Assembly (NCBI GenBank): GCA_030248195.1
Contig: JASAND010004132.1
Span: 54,741-118,740 of the forward strand
Direction: 5' to 3'
DNA length: 64,000 bases
Source of the DNA: Trissonchulus latispiculum
Taxonomy: Eukaryota; Nematoda; Enoplea; Enoplida; Ironidae
The translations under genes were made by a program, and so were the position numbers. Below the pieces are notes generated by a model. That model saw nothing but the letters and a program-made list of their open reading frames with translations, did not search any database and had not been told where the DNA came from. Shown piece by piece: positions 11,471 through 23,413 of this stretch (its first letter is position 1; every line of letters starts with the position of its first letter).

Positions 11471-14400
11471 ACACTGCTGCTGGAAGAATGTCTGTAGAAG
11501 AAGGTCTGGCCTAGGCTCGGTTAATATTTACAACAATATAAATGAAATTAAACATTGACACTTTCCATATTGCGTCAATATATACTTATCATTTAAAATT
11601 TCATTATTTTTGCGTTTGTTTGATTTTCGTACATATTGGTTAAAGCATAACAAGCTGATCCTAATTGCCTAAATCGTAGCTTTAAAACGTTACTGTTATT
11701 CGATTTCTAGTATCAGTTAACATTATAAGTGTCGTAATACATCGTACATTTTTTCACAAATTTCGTCTTTTTTTCTAAAATCTATTTGATTTTTACTTTT
11801 TTCAGCAACCTCACTTTTGGTGTACTAAGTGATTGTCTCCTCTCTTTATCAGTATCATTGTTTATTCACCGTTTTGCATATTATCATTTTTATGCTTTTC
11901 TGTCTGGATTTATCCTAAAATGTCTCATCGTTTGTTGTTCTAACATTTGATTTTTATTTTATTATAGCCAATTACTATTTTGAAAGATTAAAAGGACACT
12001 TTAGGGTAAATCCACTATGTTTCGATGCGTGTTTAATTGTGTTTTATAAGCAAATATTTTTGAAGGTTTGAGTCTAAATCCGTGGAATTCTTGGCTTTTG
12101 CAGCTTAGATTGATCCCTAAAAATGAAAGTTTTTGTTTTGTTGTAGTAGATTTGCGTATTGTGCTTGTGTTTGTAGTTGCGGTTCCTACTAAATTCGTGA
12201 ATTAAAGTGGTCACGGTGTCTTTGTAATGTAGAGTTTAGGTTAAGACTTGTTTGTCGCCGACCTGCAAAGCTGCTGAAATCGGCCAGGCCTCTGCTACCG
12301 GCCGGGACCCGCATATTTGTAATCGGTGTAACTGGAATACGCATTCTAAAATGCGTAGCTACTTGGGAGAAGCAGCATATTTTAGTGTTTCATCACATGC
12401 TATTATATGCTTCATATAAATACAATGAGCATGTTCGTCGAGAAATATAAGAAATAATCGCTGCACACTGCACGGCAATAATTGCATTGATACGTAGTCT
12501 TTAATAAAAGAGATAAAACACCTTTCCTTCCCTAAATTTGAATTTAATGACGTAATGGCCCTAAATGATTTTCCCATTTATTCTATGAAGACTAGGTATC
12601 AATGCGATTGTTGCCGTGCAGATATTTTTATATTTCTCTACTCATGTTTATTACTTATTTATATTGAGTATATAATGGAACACTAAAAGTATTCTGCTTA
12701 CGTATTCCAAGCACACACACTTTTTAAGCGTTTACGTGTTTACGCTACATATTTTAGGATGCCTATTCCAATTAGGGGGGGGGGGGGGGCCACGAAGGGG
12801 TTGGTACGACATCGTCGGAGAGCTACTTTTCCCCCCAACATTAGCCAACATATCAAAGTAAAAAAGTTTAGGGTGGGCAACAATATGTCTCATATACATC
12901 GTTTTTGGCAGGGCGCCAAAGTACAAATTTTGGTGGGAAAAATGGGATTTTTCAAAAAGGTTTTTTCAGCTCTGGCGGATTAACGGTTTGACCAATTATG
13001 AAACTCAGCCATGAATGTTATCTGTTACTAGTGCTAAATATTAAAAGTATTCCGGCTTTCGAACGTTGCTTCCTTCTTCAGCTATAACAGCTCAAAGTTT
13101 GAAATTTGGCAAAAAGTTGCGATGTGACCGTGCGCCGTTTTCGATCTAATAAAATTGACAGCCCCTAGCCTACCCCAGCTTTTTAGCAAATATTAGGCTC
13201 TAATAGGGGCAAACTGTCTGTAGGTTTCGAGGACTTTAGCTTTCTGGTTAGTGTGCTAGCAAACTTTTTGTTAAGAAATAACCATTATTTTTAGGCCTGA
13301 AAATCTATCTAAGCGCAGTAAAAATGGGGTCAAAATTTTTGTCTCCGATTTCGCCGAAAAGGTGGTTATAGGGGTTATTTGACCTGCTGAATCCGAATAT
13401 GAAATCCGTTTTTCGATATGACGGTTCCTTCGTTCAGTATGCGCTTGCAACTGTCTTAGAGTTTTTTGGAGCGATAGCCATCCATACTTGGAGAAATCAA
13501 TCTAGCATTTCTAAACACTGCAGGGAGATTTAGTGACATAGCTTTCTGCATTATCTTGGTACACTCACTGGCCTGTAATGCGCAAAGTTTCAGCCGATTC
13601 TGCCAAAGTAATTTGGAGTAATTGGCTCACATCTTCGAAATATCACCAAATAACAGCGACAATATCGATAGGGTAAACTCGTCTATAGTTGACACTTTTT
13701 GACAAAAATTCATTCCGAGAAAAATTACTGAAAATTTTCAGCGGCTACCCCATATAAATTTTATATCAAGTAAAAGAACGCTTTCTCCTCTTTCTAGCGA
13801 CATATCACATGTAGTTTTGTATTGAGAAGTGGAAAAATTCTTCGCAAAACTGTAACTGTACTAAATTTTTGACAGCTCGGATAATGTGGACACATAGTCC
13901 GGGCTAAGTGGACACAACTCGGCTAATGTTGTCACGTATGTTTTACACGTATTTCAGACTGCAATAAAAGCCAAAAACAAGAAATTGGTAACAAATGTTA
14001 AAATGATCAAATTAGTGGTTTTGCGGTAGAAGTTTTAAAACTTTTTGTGCTGTCAAGTTTCCACTCCTGTAGGCCTCACAACTTAACCAAATGAGCTGAA
14101 ACTTTGTAAGGGTATGTTTTTCAATGCGCTGATTTCGAATATGCAAACAAATTTCGACTTAAAGGATTTCTTTGATTTCGGGGTGTCCACTATGCCCGAC
14201 GAAATTGTCAACTTAGGCCGAGTTGTTTGAAATTTGATAGAAAATAGAAAAAATTCAGAAAAATTTTTTGCACTGCGAAATTTTAATTTTCATTAGCTTA
14301 TATTAATCTGCACAAAATTTGCTTTCGGATGATCGTAAGGTTTTTTTTTTTCTGTACGCCCCACTCCAGTTGGTCTTACACCGGTTAGGAGCAGTGTCAG

Positions 14401-15308
14401 CTCGGCACTAATTTTGAAAACTTTTACTGGGTATAGCTGACACCGAATAATTGTAATCACAATTATCCGAGGCGTTTCGCAAGGATGGAGATTTGCCCAT
14501 CACCGGCTGTGTGATGAACGCACCTCGGCAGCTCCACCCGGAGGCGGCCGCCCCTTAACTCTCGGCTAATTGTTTACATTAGGGGGGGATGAGCTAGTAC
14601 TGGCACCGGCAGGCACCAAAGAAGAAACTTCGAAAGTTGGGTCTGGTTCAGCTGAACCATAAGTTGGGGTGTTTAACCGCTCAAAAAAGTTCATATATAT
14701 ACAACAAACAACAACCCACAAGAAGCAACAAAATTGAGTAAAGGTTTAAGCTATTATTTCCTTTATCCAACTCTGGTCTTTGAAATCATGCACAGTTGTT
14801 GTGGTCAAGATGAATTCCACTGAAGGTAGTGCCATGGAGGGGACCCAGACAGGAAAATCGGAATTTTCAGAAATTTGAGTTGATGCGGTGAGATTTATAC
14901 TTTGAATCCGTTTGATATCATTCATTCCAGCTGGAACTTTGTGACCAACGGCTTGGCTTTTGGAGTTCCATGGCTCGTTTTCTTTATTATCAGCGAAAGC
15001 GCTATACCATTGCGAAGAGGAGGAAAGTAGACACAGTAGGCTGACTTTAATGCTCAAGGGTAATGAGCCTGCAACAAAACAGCTGACGCAGGTTTTGGGT
15101 CGAAAGTTTCAATTGCACACGCCTTGAACTACTAAACAAGTTGCTAGATCGCTTCAGCTATGTATGTACACCCTTCGCGTCTCTGTAAAAATCCAACTTA
15201 TCTTCCTACAGTGTTGACCGTTGTCCTTGTTTAGACATAGCGCATATAGTGGTTGTGCACTATCTGCACCGGCCCCCAAAGTGCACCACCTAAAATTTGA
15301 CTGCTTGC
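11471..15308. other. Gene-free stretch downstream of FKBP
   Basis: No supported gene. The beginning is presumably FKBP 3' UTR. A run of G lies at 12775-12790 beside a block related to the C/G-rich family. Parts of 13600-13950 (short phrases about GACACTTTTTGACAAAA and GTAAACTCG) recur inverted near 17340-17420, which suggests another degraded inverted-repeat element across about 13.6-17.4 kb. Confidence 0.4.
14746..15057 (-). CDS. Unrecognised open frame, possible exon
   Basis: A 103-codon open frame without low-complexity bias whose first potential ATG lies well inside it; the outermost start is only TTG. The predicted peptide has a hydrophobic, serine-rich start followed by a polar body with two potential N-glycosylation sites. 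It could be an exon of an unrecognised secreted protein or chance. I recognise no domain and see no convincing splice sites. Confidence 0.15.
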   Translation of the reverse strand: MSIKVSLLCLLSSSSQWYSAFADNKENEPWNSKSQAVGHKVPAGMNDIKRIQSINLTASTQISENSDFPVWVPSMALPSVEFILTTTTVHDFKDQSWIKEIIA

Positions 15309-15316
15309 TATTCATT

Positions 15317-15861
15317 CATAGGTGTAACGGGGATTTTGGTTGGGGGGCCCCCTCCCCCCAAAATTTGGGGGCGGGCCCCCTTTTTAGACCTCCCCCAAAC
15401 CCCCCCCCCCAAGACCCCCCCCAAACCTCCCCCAAAAATTTTTTCGTATTTTTATGCCAAAAATCGCATTTTCAGCCATTGCTAATGCGAAAAAACATCC
15501 AACCATTAACTAATTTTAACATTAGACAGGGGTTTTAAACTCGAAAACTTGGTTGCCAACATGTTTCTAACTACAAAATAAGGTCAATATTGAGTCAGAA
15601 AGTCCATTAAACTGTTGAAAACGTGTATTTCACGCACTAATGAACACTTTAAGCCAAAAATTTGAACATTTTTGAAAAATTTTGCAAAATTTACCCTAAA
15701 AATACCCGATTTTTGGCCAATTTTTCGCGCCTTCGGCGCGACTACCCCCCCCCCCCCAGTTGGGGGGGGGGCCGGGGGCCCCCAAAAATTTTTGGGGGTG
15801 GTTTGGAAAAATGGCTGGGGGGGGTTACCCCCCCCCAAACCTCCCCCCAATTACACCTATG
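15317..15861. mobile_element. hAT-like non-autonomous element with exact 8-bp TSD
   Basis: Ends are CATAGGTGTAA (15317) and TTACACCTATG (15861), perfect 11-bp terminal inverted repeats. They are flanked by an identical 8-bp duplication TATTCATT (15309-15316 and 15862-15869), the hallmark of hAT transposition. The 545-bp body is dominated by C and G homopolymers in both orientations and contains no transposase. Confidence 0.85.
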
Positions 15862-15869
15862 TATTCATT

Positions 15870-18553
15870 CGAAATAAGAAGATAGACCATGAGTCGCATA
15901 GCAAAATTTAGCCAATCATCTTGTGTATTTCGTCATGTAAAAATTATTTCTATTGGATGTTTGTATAAAACGCGCTAACCAGCCAAAGGATTAAAATTAA
16001 ATCCAGTGGTGCAGATTGCGCATTGTACACAATCTATGTCCATCTGCAAAAACCTGGTAATTTAAAAATGCGGCTGTGAACTTAAAATTCAACGATTTGA
16101 AAAATTAGAAAAACGGATATTTAGTCTAATTCCGTAGAATATGACTATATAAAAATTTCTTACCGCCTTGAAATATTTATTTTGATTTCACTTGAGTGGT
16201 TCACTTTCTGTACGCGATGGTTCACATTTGAGACAGTGGCTTTAAACTGCACCATCAATTAAATTTAATTAAATAAAAATTAATTGCCACTTTTATAAAT
16301 TAATTATCACGATGAAACTTGCTGTAGTTGTTGCGAAAATCGAAAGGAAAAAGTTAATACAAAAATTGTCTGATATAAATAGTGTTTGGATTTTCTTCAG
16401 ATTTTTAAAGACAAAAATTTAATGATTTTTTAAAAAAGTGGTGCAAATAGTGCACAACCACTATATAGGCTATCTTAATTAGAACCTGTTATCCCAGCCG
16501 TGGAAGCAAAGAACGGGGAAGTCAGATTTGGGAGGTAGATTACCTTAACGCCATTTGTCAAAACTACGCCATTTTTAAATTTTAAGAGTTTAGGCAAAAT
16601 AGTCATTAACAGAAACTTAGCGTATCCTTATCAGTCTGGGCAATTTGTCGAGCATGAACATCCCTTCAAACATGGTGAATAATTCCTTTCAGAGTTGCCC
16701 CTGTTTCTGTGACTAATGTTTCCGTGGTTTAAACTAGAATCAATAGCAAGAACATAAATAGCATTGATTTCAAAGTAACCAATAGTTGAATCGCAAGTAG
16801 TCGTAATGCATGTTCGGATCATCTGTATTCTGGTTTTTACCGTGTTCAAGTTGGCTTTACATGTTTAATTCAAAGTGAAACTGAAAGTAGGTACGAATAG
16901 GCGATAAGCGTAACATCAAAACATGTTGATCCAGGGTGGATCTTTTAGATGAAGATCATTTTAAAAGCATTCCATAAAATAGAGCTCGCCCAATTAATGA
17001 AAGTTCATCTTTGAAACCTGGTTTTGTTGCCTAATCTGAGTTTAACGTAAATGTAAAATGCATTCGAAAACTTATCTGTAATGATACAGCCGGTCCGCAA
17101 CGTGGTAGATCCTATCCTCCTCGTAAGGTTTTCAACTTCACTGGCGAAAATGGGCACGAACTCAAGCTCTGAAGCTTAGTATTTTTGCCAAAATCATTAA
17201 CATTTTTGAACTTTCACAAAATGCTTGATGTTTGGATGCTTCGTATTCGCAGTGTGTCCAACGGAGCATCACAAATGATATGTCGTTGGATAGCCCAAAG
17301 ATTGCGCTATCACATGTAGTTAATTTCCGCAGAAGAAAATATTCCTACTGGATTATATTTGCACAGAAGCTTAGTATTGTCAACTATACCCGAGTGTCCA
17401 CTATAAACGAGTTTACCCTAATGTAATCTAGCACTGCAAACGCAAGGATTAACGAAATCACGTCATTTTTACAAGTTAAGACAGATACTTGGGGTATTAA
17501 TTGGAGCAAAGTTGGGTTCATTTGGTAAACCACAGCTCATTAGACGTTAGTTAGCCTCCACCCGTATAGACCTACAACACCCAATTTTTCGCACTTTGAT
17601 TGTATCTCACAGAAAAGTATACATTGATCTAAGGATTATTTTGCACTATTTTGCACGATATCAAAGTGCTATATGCCAGAACTATTTCTGGAAAATTTGG
17701 GTAACATACCTTGCCCATAGCGATCAGGGCGAGGCGAAGTTTGCAGACGTGCCATGTCGAGCTTTGGACCGACAACACCAACTTCTGATGGCTCCACAGG
17801 ACGCTATGCTGCATGGAATTCTTTCAAACTTTAAACTATTTTACACCAAACCTAATACTATTATGTGGCAAAAAACTAGCTAGCTTTTCCAACATCGAAC
17901 TTTTAGTGAAATTCGTAGTCCCCTCCCTTAAACAGATTAGAAGCATGCAGCCGGGCACTACTTGCATTTGCCAGGCCGGTTGTTGAGTTGGCGGTCTTTC
18001 CGGTTGCCCTGATCACGCCACTGCCGCGCCAGCACCATACCACTGGGGTCAATCTAAGGAAAGGACAAAGAGATTGCAGTGTTTTGGTTCCTGCTGATAC
18101 ATTTGATTAGGAATGGGCACGGATTCAAAAATTTGTACCGGGTACCTGGTAATACTCGAAGCTCTGTGTCGGTAATTGCGACACTACCCAGGTACCCGAG
18201 CACTTTCGGGTAATCGAGAAATTTTAGCCCATTTTTCGGATTTGGCCATTTTGAAATTTAACTTTTTCAGTGGGGTCTTTATTCACATTGAGCTTAGACT
18301 GGATAGATTTTCATTCCTAAGTTATTTTAAACGCGGTTTAGCGACTTAAAATGGATTATAGGAAGTTTGAACTATAATTGTCAGGGTATCAGAAGGTGGC
18401 AGTGTGCAAGTGGCTGACTGCTGACAGCTGAGGTTGCTTCCCTGGGAATAACGTTTCTATCACTGATTTTCGTTTCTTCGCTTCGTGTCAGCTTTTTGCA
18501 AATAGACGGGGGAGAGCAGCATCATACAAAGCGCGACTGCACTAGTGCGGCAA
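15870..18553. other. Gene-free stretch
   Basis: No supported gene. Short open frames at 16631-16849 and 17596-17883 have no recognisable domains. A somewhat GC-richer patch at about 17705-17815 ends, on the - strand, at a good GTATGT donor. I could not extend it into a gene. Confidence 0.4.
17982..18400 (+). repeat. Dispersed repeat, copy 1
   Basis: About 400 bp with clear direct similarity to 21351-21770. Shared blocks include TTTCCGGTTGCCCTGATCAC, GCCACTGCCGCGCCAGCACC and CATTTGATTAGGAATGGGCA, then GGGTACC-type motifs. The 21.4-kb copy forms the left arm of a hAT-like element, so this is probably a truncated relative. Confidence 0.75.
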
Positions 18554-18561
18554 CTGATTAC

Positions 18562-18912
18562 TAGTGTTTGAGGCCGGCCGGGGTTTCACCGGAACCCATC
18601 GGCCGGCGGCCGGTGAGCCCGTAGGCCGGCCGGCCGGCTACAGGCCTAGAGCAGTTTGCAGTGCAGTTATTATAACTGCTAAGATATTTATTTTCGGATG
18701 TTACCTTAGAAAAATAGCACAGCATAGCATAAGCAATTAGCAAAGCTAGATTTGGAGTCCATTCTAAGCTTAGTTGCTCTATCTATCTTGTAAATTCTGA
18801 TTGGTGATTTGTATCCCAGCCGGCGGCCAGCCGACCGGCCGGTCGGCCTTTAGCCGGCCGGCCGGCGAGTAAAAGTCGTCGGCCGGCTTTAGCCGGCCGG
18901 CCCTAAACACTA
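18562..18912. mobile_element. hAT-like MITE with CCGGCCGG subterminal arrays
   Basis: Ends TAGTGTTTGAGGCCGGCC (18562) and GGCCGGCCCTAAACACTA (18912) are inverted repeats. Flanks CTGATTAC (18554-18561) and CTTATTGC (18913-18920) agree at 6 of 8 positions, consistent with an aged 8-bp hAT target duplication. Blocks of alternating CCGG occupy both sides (18575-18645 and 18815-18905). No coding capacity. Confidence 0.65.
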
Positions 18913-18920
18913 CTTATTGC

Positions 18921-19765
18921 TTACACAGTGAATGCGCCCTGACCTGAACTTGTGTTTGCATTACAATGTAAAATAACCATGCTAATTTTCCAGCTATAAC
19001 TTCAATCGCTGTAAAGATTAATTAACGTTTATCGATACAAAAATTTATAATGTAGGTACCTATCATTTGCTATCATCAACGGCGTACATAATTTTTTGTG
19101 TCGCAAAGCAGATCAGTTAAAAGATTATATACGTACTAAAATTTGAAGTTTACGAATTTTAATCCCCTTCTAACTCAGCTTTAACGGACAACAGCGAACG
19201 ATGGAAATAGATTATACAATTGACTATATAAAGCATTGACTGACATAAATAGAAAGGAATAATTTTTCAATGCTATAATGAGCAGCTTAGGATTATATTA
19301 GACCGTGTGGATGGTTTTCGTCATAAAGAGATCGTCGTTCATTAATCAGTCAGTAGAATGTCATTGTGAGGTTTTAGTATTAAAACATGGTTAATCTGGT
19401 TATACATACTTACATACAACTCACAAGTTAGGTACAACATGACAATAACCAAGATTCTATCATAATAAGGGTGAGATACACAAAGCTCTTCATGATAGAC
19501 TAAGTTTGCAACATGTAATGATAAACATGTAATTTTGACATGAGCGCGGTTAGCCTATCAGATCAGATGTGCCTTAAATTTAGTTCCATCAGATGTAGTG
19601 GTAGTGACAACGGTAAAGTAGTACTATCTGCAAAAGTTTGGTCTCAGCGTGTTGAAAAACCCAGCCTATCAGGAAAAGCTGAGAGTCTCACAGCTATTAT
19701 CATAAAATCTTAACACACATAAATTGAGCATATAAAGCTATATTTACAATTATTTAATAAATTCG
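18921..19765. other. Gene-free stretch downstream of collagen
   Basis: AT-rich with no repeat or gene I can support. The part next to 19766 is presumably collagen 3' UTR. An ATTAAA hexamer on the - strand lies at 19753-19758, shortly after the stop, and may serve as polyadenylation signal. Confidence 0.4.
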
Positions 19766-20830
19766 TCAATAGCCAGGAGGGGTTCGAGGCGGATTGCAGG
19801 AGCCACAATCTCCCCTGGAGCCAGGAGGTCCAGAAGGTCCAGGAGGGCCCGGATATCCATTCTTTCCTACAGCTCCGTAGGATCCCGGATTTCCCTGAGG
19901 TCCCATCATCCCGAAAGAGCCGGGCTGGCCGTCTGGACCAGCATCCCCAGCTGGACCAGGTCTGCCCTGAGGACCCATTGGTCCAGGAGGTCCCGGAGGG
20001 GCATCCAGAGGATTCTGCTTTCCGGGCCATCCTTTGGGTCCTTTTGATCCCTTCTTTCCCGGCCTCCCAGGATTACCTTCGTCGCCAGGAGGACCCATTC
20101 CTCCTTGACGACCTGGCATTCCAGGAGCTCCATTTTCTCCTCTTGGCCCCAGTTTCCCTGATTTGCCCATCGGACCCGGTGGTCCAGGAGGCCCAGATGG
20201 ACACTTCATGCACATTTTGGGCACTGAATCCGGTTTCATCACCTTCCCGTCCTTGCCAGGATTTCCATCAGCTCCCTTGGGCCCAGTCTCACCTGCTGCT
20301 CCAGGATCTCCAGGCGATCCCGGCGGTCCGGCAGGACCCTGTTGACAGGGACAACAAAGACCAAATGGATTCAAAATCGGCATGCCGTACATTCCCATTA
20401 CAATAGGTCCATAGCCTCCCCCAAAACCGCCACCCATCCCACCGCCACTGAACCCGTTCATCCCCCCAAATGCAGAAGGACGACTGCCTCCAAAGGCGTT
20501 CCCTGCAGAACTCATTCCACCAAACCCCCCAGATCCACCTCCGTCATTCCACTGTCCAAACATCCAGGAACGGGCGGATCTTCTAGGTTTAACTCGCTTA
20601 TAGGCATGGACGTTAACAATTTCTCGGGAAACATCACGAGTTCTGCTGCGGCAAAAGTCCACGCCATTGTAGAAATGACTCTGAAATTGTTGGACGTAAA
20701 GATAAAGCAGAGGCAGAGTAATGATCGCCGTTGTGACCGCAACGGTTGCTAAGGCAGTTGCAATAAAGGCAATTCGTCGAATGCGACGATTTTCATCCTC
20801 AAGATCGTCCACGGATTTCGGAAGCGACAT
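19766..20830 (-). CDS. Nematode-type cuticle collagen
   Basis: 354 residues from the ATG at 20830; an in-frame GTG at 20833 is not used as start. Layout: cytosolic N-terminus; one membrane/signal-anchor segment at about residues 19-46; a nematode cuticle collagen N-domain ending ...GVDFC at 60; a basic KPRRSAR at 81-87 suitable for subtilisin/furin-type release; a Gly/Met/Phe-rich low-complexity spacer at about 97-150; a Cys cluster CCPC at 159-162; a first Gly-X-Y block; MCMKC at 206-210; and long interrupted Gly-X-Y blocks to a terminal Cys pair. Such proteins are secreted by the hypodermis, trimerise, are disulfide- and tyrosine-crosslinked, and build the exoskeleton. A pyrimidine-rich stretch ending CTGACAG lies 3 nt upstream of the ATG and could be a cis- or trans-splice acceptor. 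The single long exon is intact. Confidence 0.95.
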   Translation of the reverse strand: MSLPKSVDDLEDENRRIRRIAFIATALATVAVTTAIITLPLLYLYVQQFQSHFYNGVDFCRSRTRDVSREIVNVHAYKRVKPRRSARSWMFGQWNDGGGSGGFGGMSSAGNAFGGSRPSAFGGMNGFSGGGMGGGFGGGYGPIVMGMYGMPILNPFGLCCPCQQGPAGPPGSPGDPGAAGETGPKGADGNPGKDGKVMKPDSVPKMCMKCPSGPPGPPGPMGKSGKLGPRGENGAPGMPGRQGGMGPPGDEGNPGRPGKKGSKGPKGWPGKQNPLDAPPGPPGPMGPQGRPGPAGDAGPDGQPGSFGMMGPQGNPGSYGAVGKNGYPGPPGPSGPPGSRGDCGSCNPPRTPPGY

Positions 20831-21289
20831 CACCTGTCAGGACAAATCTCGAGAAAGGATTGAAAATTAGGAAAAACTTAATTTGTGAAACAGAGTTGGC
20901 TGCTTTGCGAAACAATCTTTCTTTTCCATTTCATCTTTCTTTCTCTTCATTAACTTGACCTGCTCTAATCTCCTAGTTTCAAGAAAAACAAATGACATTG
21001 AAACTTTTCCCAAATGAAGGTCGTTTTCACAAATTATGTGAAACTTTTATAGGCTTGCTTATGCATACGGGTAGTTTATTGTCTATTAAAGTCTGCTTAA
21101 AACTTGTCAAGTTGTTAATCATTAAATGACCTGTTTAAGATTTCAGAGAACTGGGTGAAATTTTACAAAAAATTTATATTAATAAACAATTTTTCAAACA
21201 GCACAATTTTATGGAAAGATGGCATACATATTATGATTCTATAATTTCTGCAGTAAACATATCAAATTCAGTAAGATGACCTATTTGAG
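20831..21289. other. Collagen 5' flank
   Basis: Presumed promoter and 5' UTR of the collagen on the - strand. No motif beyond the possible splice acceptor by the ATG can be supported. Confidence 0.35.
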
Positions 21290-21339
21290 CAGGGCCTAGC
21301 AAGCAACAGCGGCACACAATGTGACCATTACGTTGCTGC
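21290..21339 (+). repeat. Left piece of an interrupted dispersed repeat
   Basis: Begins CAGGGC and aligns with 47790-47838 (shared CAGGGC..., GGCACAC and the GTTGCTGC/GTGGTGCT stretch). The repeat continues at 42637, 21 kb away, because a hAT-like transposon carrying an LTR element inserted between the two pieces. Its last 8 bases, GTTGCTGC, are the target-site duplication. Confidence 0.75.
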
Positions 21340-22871
21340 TAGGCATGGGCACTCATTGTTGAGTCGGCGTTCTTTCCGGTTGCCCTGATCACGCCACTGC
21401 CGCGCCAGCACCATACTACTGGGGTCAATCTAAGGAAAGGGCAAAGAGATTGCAGTGTTTTGGTTCGTGCTGATACATTTGATTAGGAATGGGCAAGGGC
21501 ACGGATTCAAAAATTTGGACCCGGGTACCCGGTACTACTCGAAGCCCTATGTCGGGTAATTGCGACACTACCCGGGTACTCGGGAAATTTTTAACTCATT
21601 TTTCGGATTTGGCCATTTTGAAATTTAAATTTTTTCAGGGGTCCTTATTCACATTGAGCTTAGATTGGATAGATTTTCATTCCTAAGTTATTTGAAAGAA
21701 GTTTTAAAGACTTAAAATGGATTATAGGGACTTTCAATTAATTGTCACGGTATCAGAAGCTGATGCTGATACGGACAACATTGGTTTTTAATTTTTATTT
21801 TATAACCGCGCTCAGATCAGAAATTTTCTGAGTTTCGTGCCACCGTTGCCCTGTCCGCTTCCTCTAACCTTTAAATGCTAACAAATTTTAGAAATCATTT
21901 GGATTATAAGAGCAAATCCCCATGACAAAATAAATTTAGCTAACTTCAACTGCTTGTCTCTGGAAATTGGAACAGCACAAAAGGCAGCAAACAAGCAAAG
22001 CCTGTACGAAGTATTATGTAAGTTTTACCTAGTTTCTTTTCGTTTCCTTTTAAGTAATTTCTTAATGAAACCTGAATGAAAAAATAAAATGTCTTGGGTA
22101 AAAAACTTAACTTTTTGTGATCGGACACTACAATTTACTGACAACAAATGTAAAATTTTACACTCACTCACTCAATAAATTGATTTATGTGTTGAGATTA
22201 GTGTTCACATTTTCCATTTAGATTAATTTTATAAATTTTTACCTGAAAGGAATTGTTCCAATTTCCTTTCCCTTTGTCTGACCTTTTGAAGTAACCTTAC
22301 TAAACGTAAAACTGATGAGAGGTGCAGGTCCTTTAGAACTTTTATTAAACGTTTACAAGACATTTATTAAATATTCCTTGAAATAAATTCATTTATGTCA
22401 TTACGATTCCACTGTATCCGAAGAAAGACGAAGTAACCATCTCCCTCAACTTGGATAAACTTTCTCAGTCACTAAAGGCGTGCGCATACCAGAGAATCAT
22501 CCAAAAGCTCGTATGCTCAAGATTTGGTTAAATGAATGTTCAAATGGCAAAAATTGAAACTTAATGAGCGTTGGGAATGTAGTGAAGAAACTTTTTCAAC
22601 GTTGGAATTGACCATGTGGCATTAAATAGGATCACTAAACTTTCAAGATCAGTTCAGTCACCATTGGCATTGACACCATCTAATGGTAATTTGTATTGTT
22701 TTACTTACAGTTTAGAAAACAACGCAGAGCTGTGGCAAAAGTCACTAAATTGATGCGAACAGTTTTGTTTGTATCTTGTGAATTTTAAGTTTTAATTAAT
22801 TCATCGATTTCCGCATATTGCTCTAACAGGAATTTAAAGAAAGAAAACATTATTAGAGCAAGGTAAGGAAC

Positions 22872-23208
22872 CGTGTCAAAATTAAGCTTAAAATTTAGCG
22901 TGTACACGATTTATTTACACGTTTTAATTCGTGTAGAAATCGTGTAAGCGGTATATTTGATGTCAACTTTTGAAGTTTTTTCAGAGCTGTGCTTTAAGTC
23001 AGTGCTGTAATAACAGCAAGAAGCTGAAGCTGACATATATTCATGTTTCTGTATCAAAGTTAGTCAGCAGCTGGTTATTTTCAAAACAAGAAAGTGAAGC
23101 CAAAATATTACCATAAAAACAAAACGTTTAGAAATCGTGTAAGTTTTATCGAAAACGTGTCAAGAGTCGTGTAAATTTTATCGTGTACACGATTTTATTT
23201 TTGACACG
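22872..23208. repeat. Inverted-repeat element with CGTGTACACG motifs
   Basis: CGTGTCAAAATTAAGC at the left is mirrored by ...TTTTTGACACG at the right. Subterminal CGTGTACACGAT and TTTACACG copies occur in both arms. It is 337 bp with no coding capacity, and I see no clear target duplication. Confidence 0.6.
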
Positions 23209-23319
23209 AAAATTTAATATTTTAAAAACAAATCTAAAAATGGAAAATTATAAAATGTTTGAAAAATACAAGAACTAATTCCTCTTCCTAGTACTTCGTT
23301 TTTCTGTTGTAGTATATTT

Positions 23320-23322
<3 letters not shown>

Positions 23323-23409
<87 letters not shown>
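23323..23409. repeat. (TA)n microsatellite, LTR element target
   Basis: About 85 bp of alternating T and A with one ACAT interruption. The tract resumes directly after the LTR element at 42378, so it was the insertion target. Confidence 0.9.

Positions 23410-23413
<4 letters not shown>

Noticed and set aside
14350..14600. GC-richer block that might be a tRNA-derived repeat
   Set aside because: No convincing A and B boxes or cloverleaf could be drawn.
17596..17883. Overlapping + and - frames with a GTATGT donor on the - strand
   Set aside because: No recognisable product and no partner exon in phase.
19978..20752. + strand open frames across the collagen
   Set aside because: Antisense shadows of Gly-Pro-rich codons.
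23323..23409. (TA)n as evidence for an exact 4-bp TSD
   Set aside because: Within a TA tract any TATA duplication is ambiguous; the LTR edges rest on TG/CA and the polypurine tract instead.
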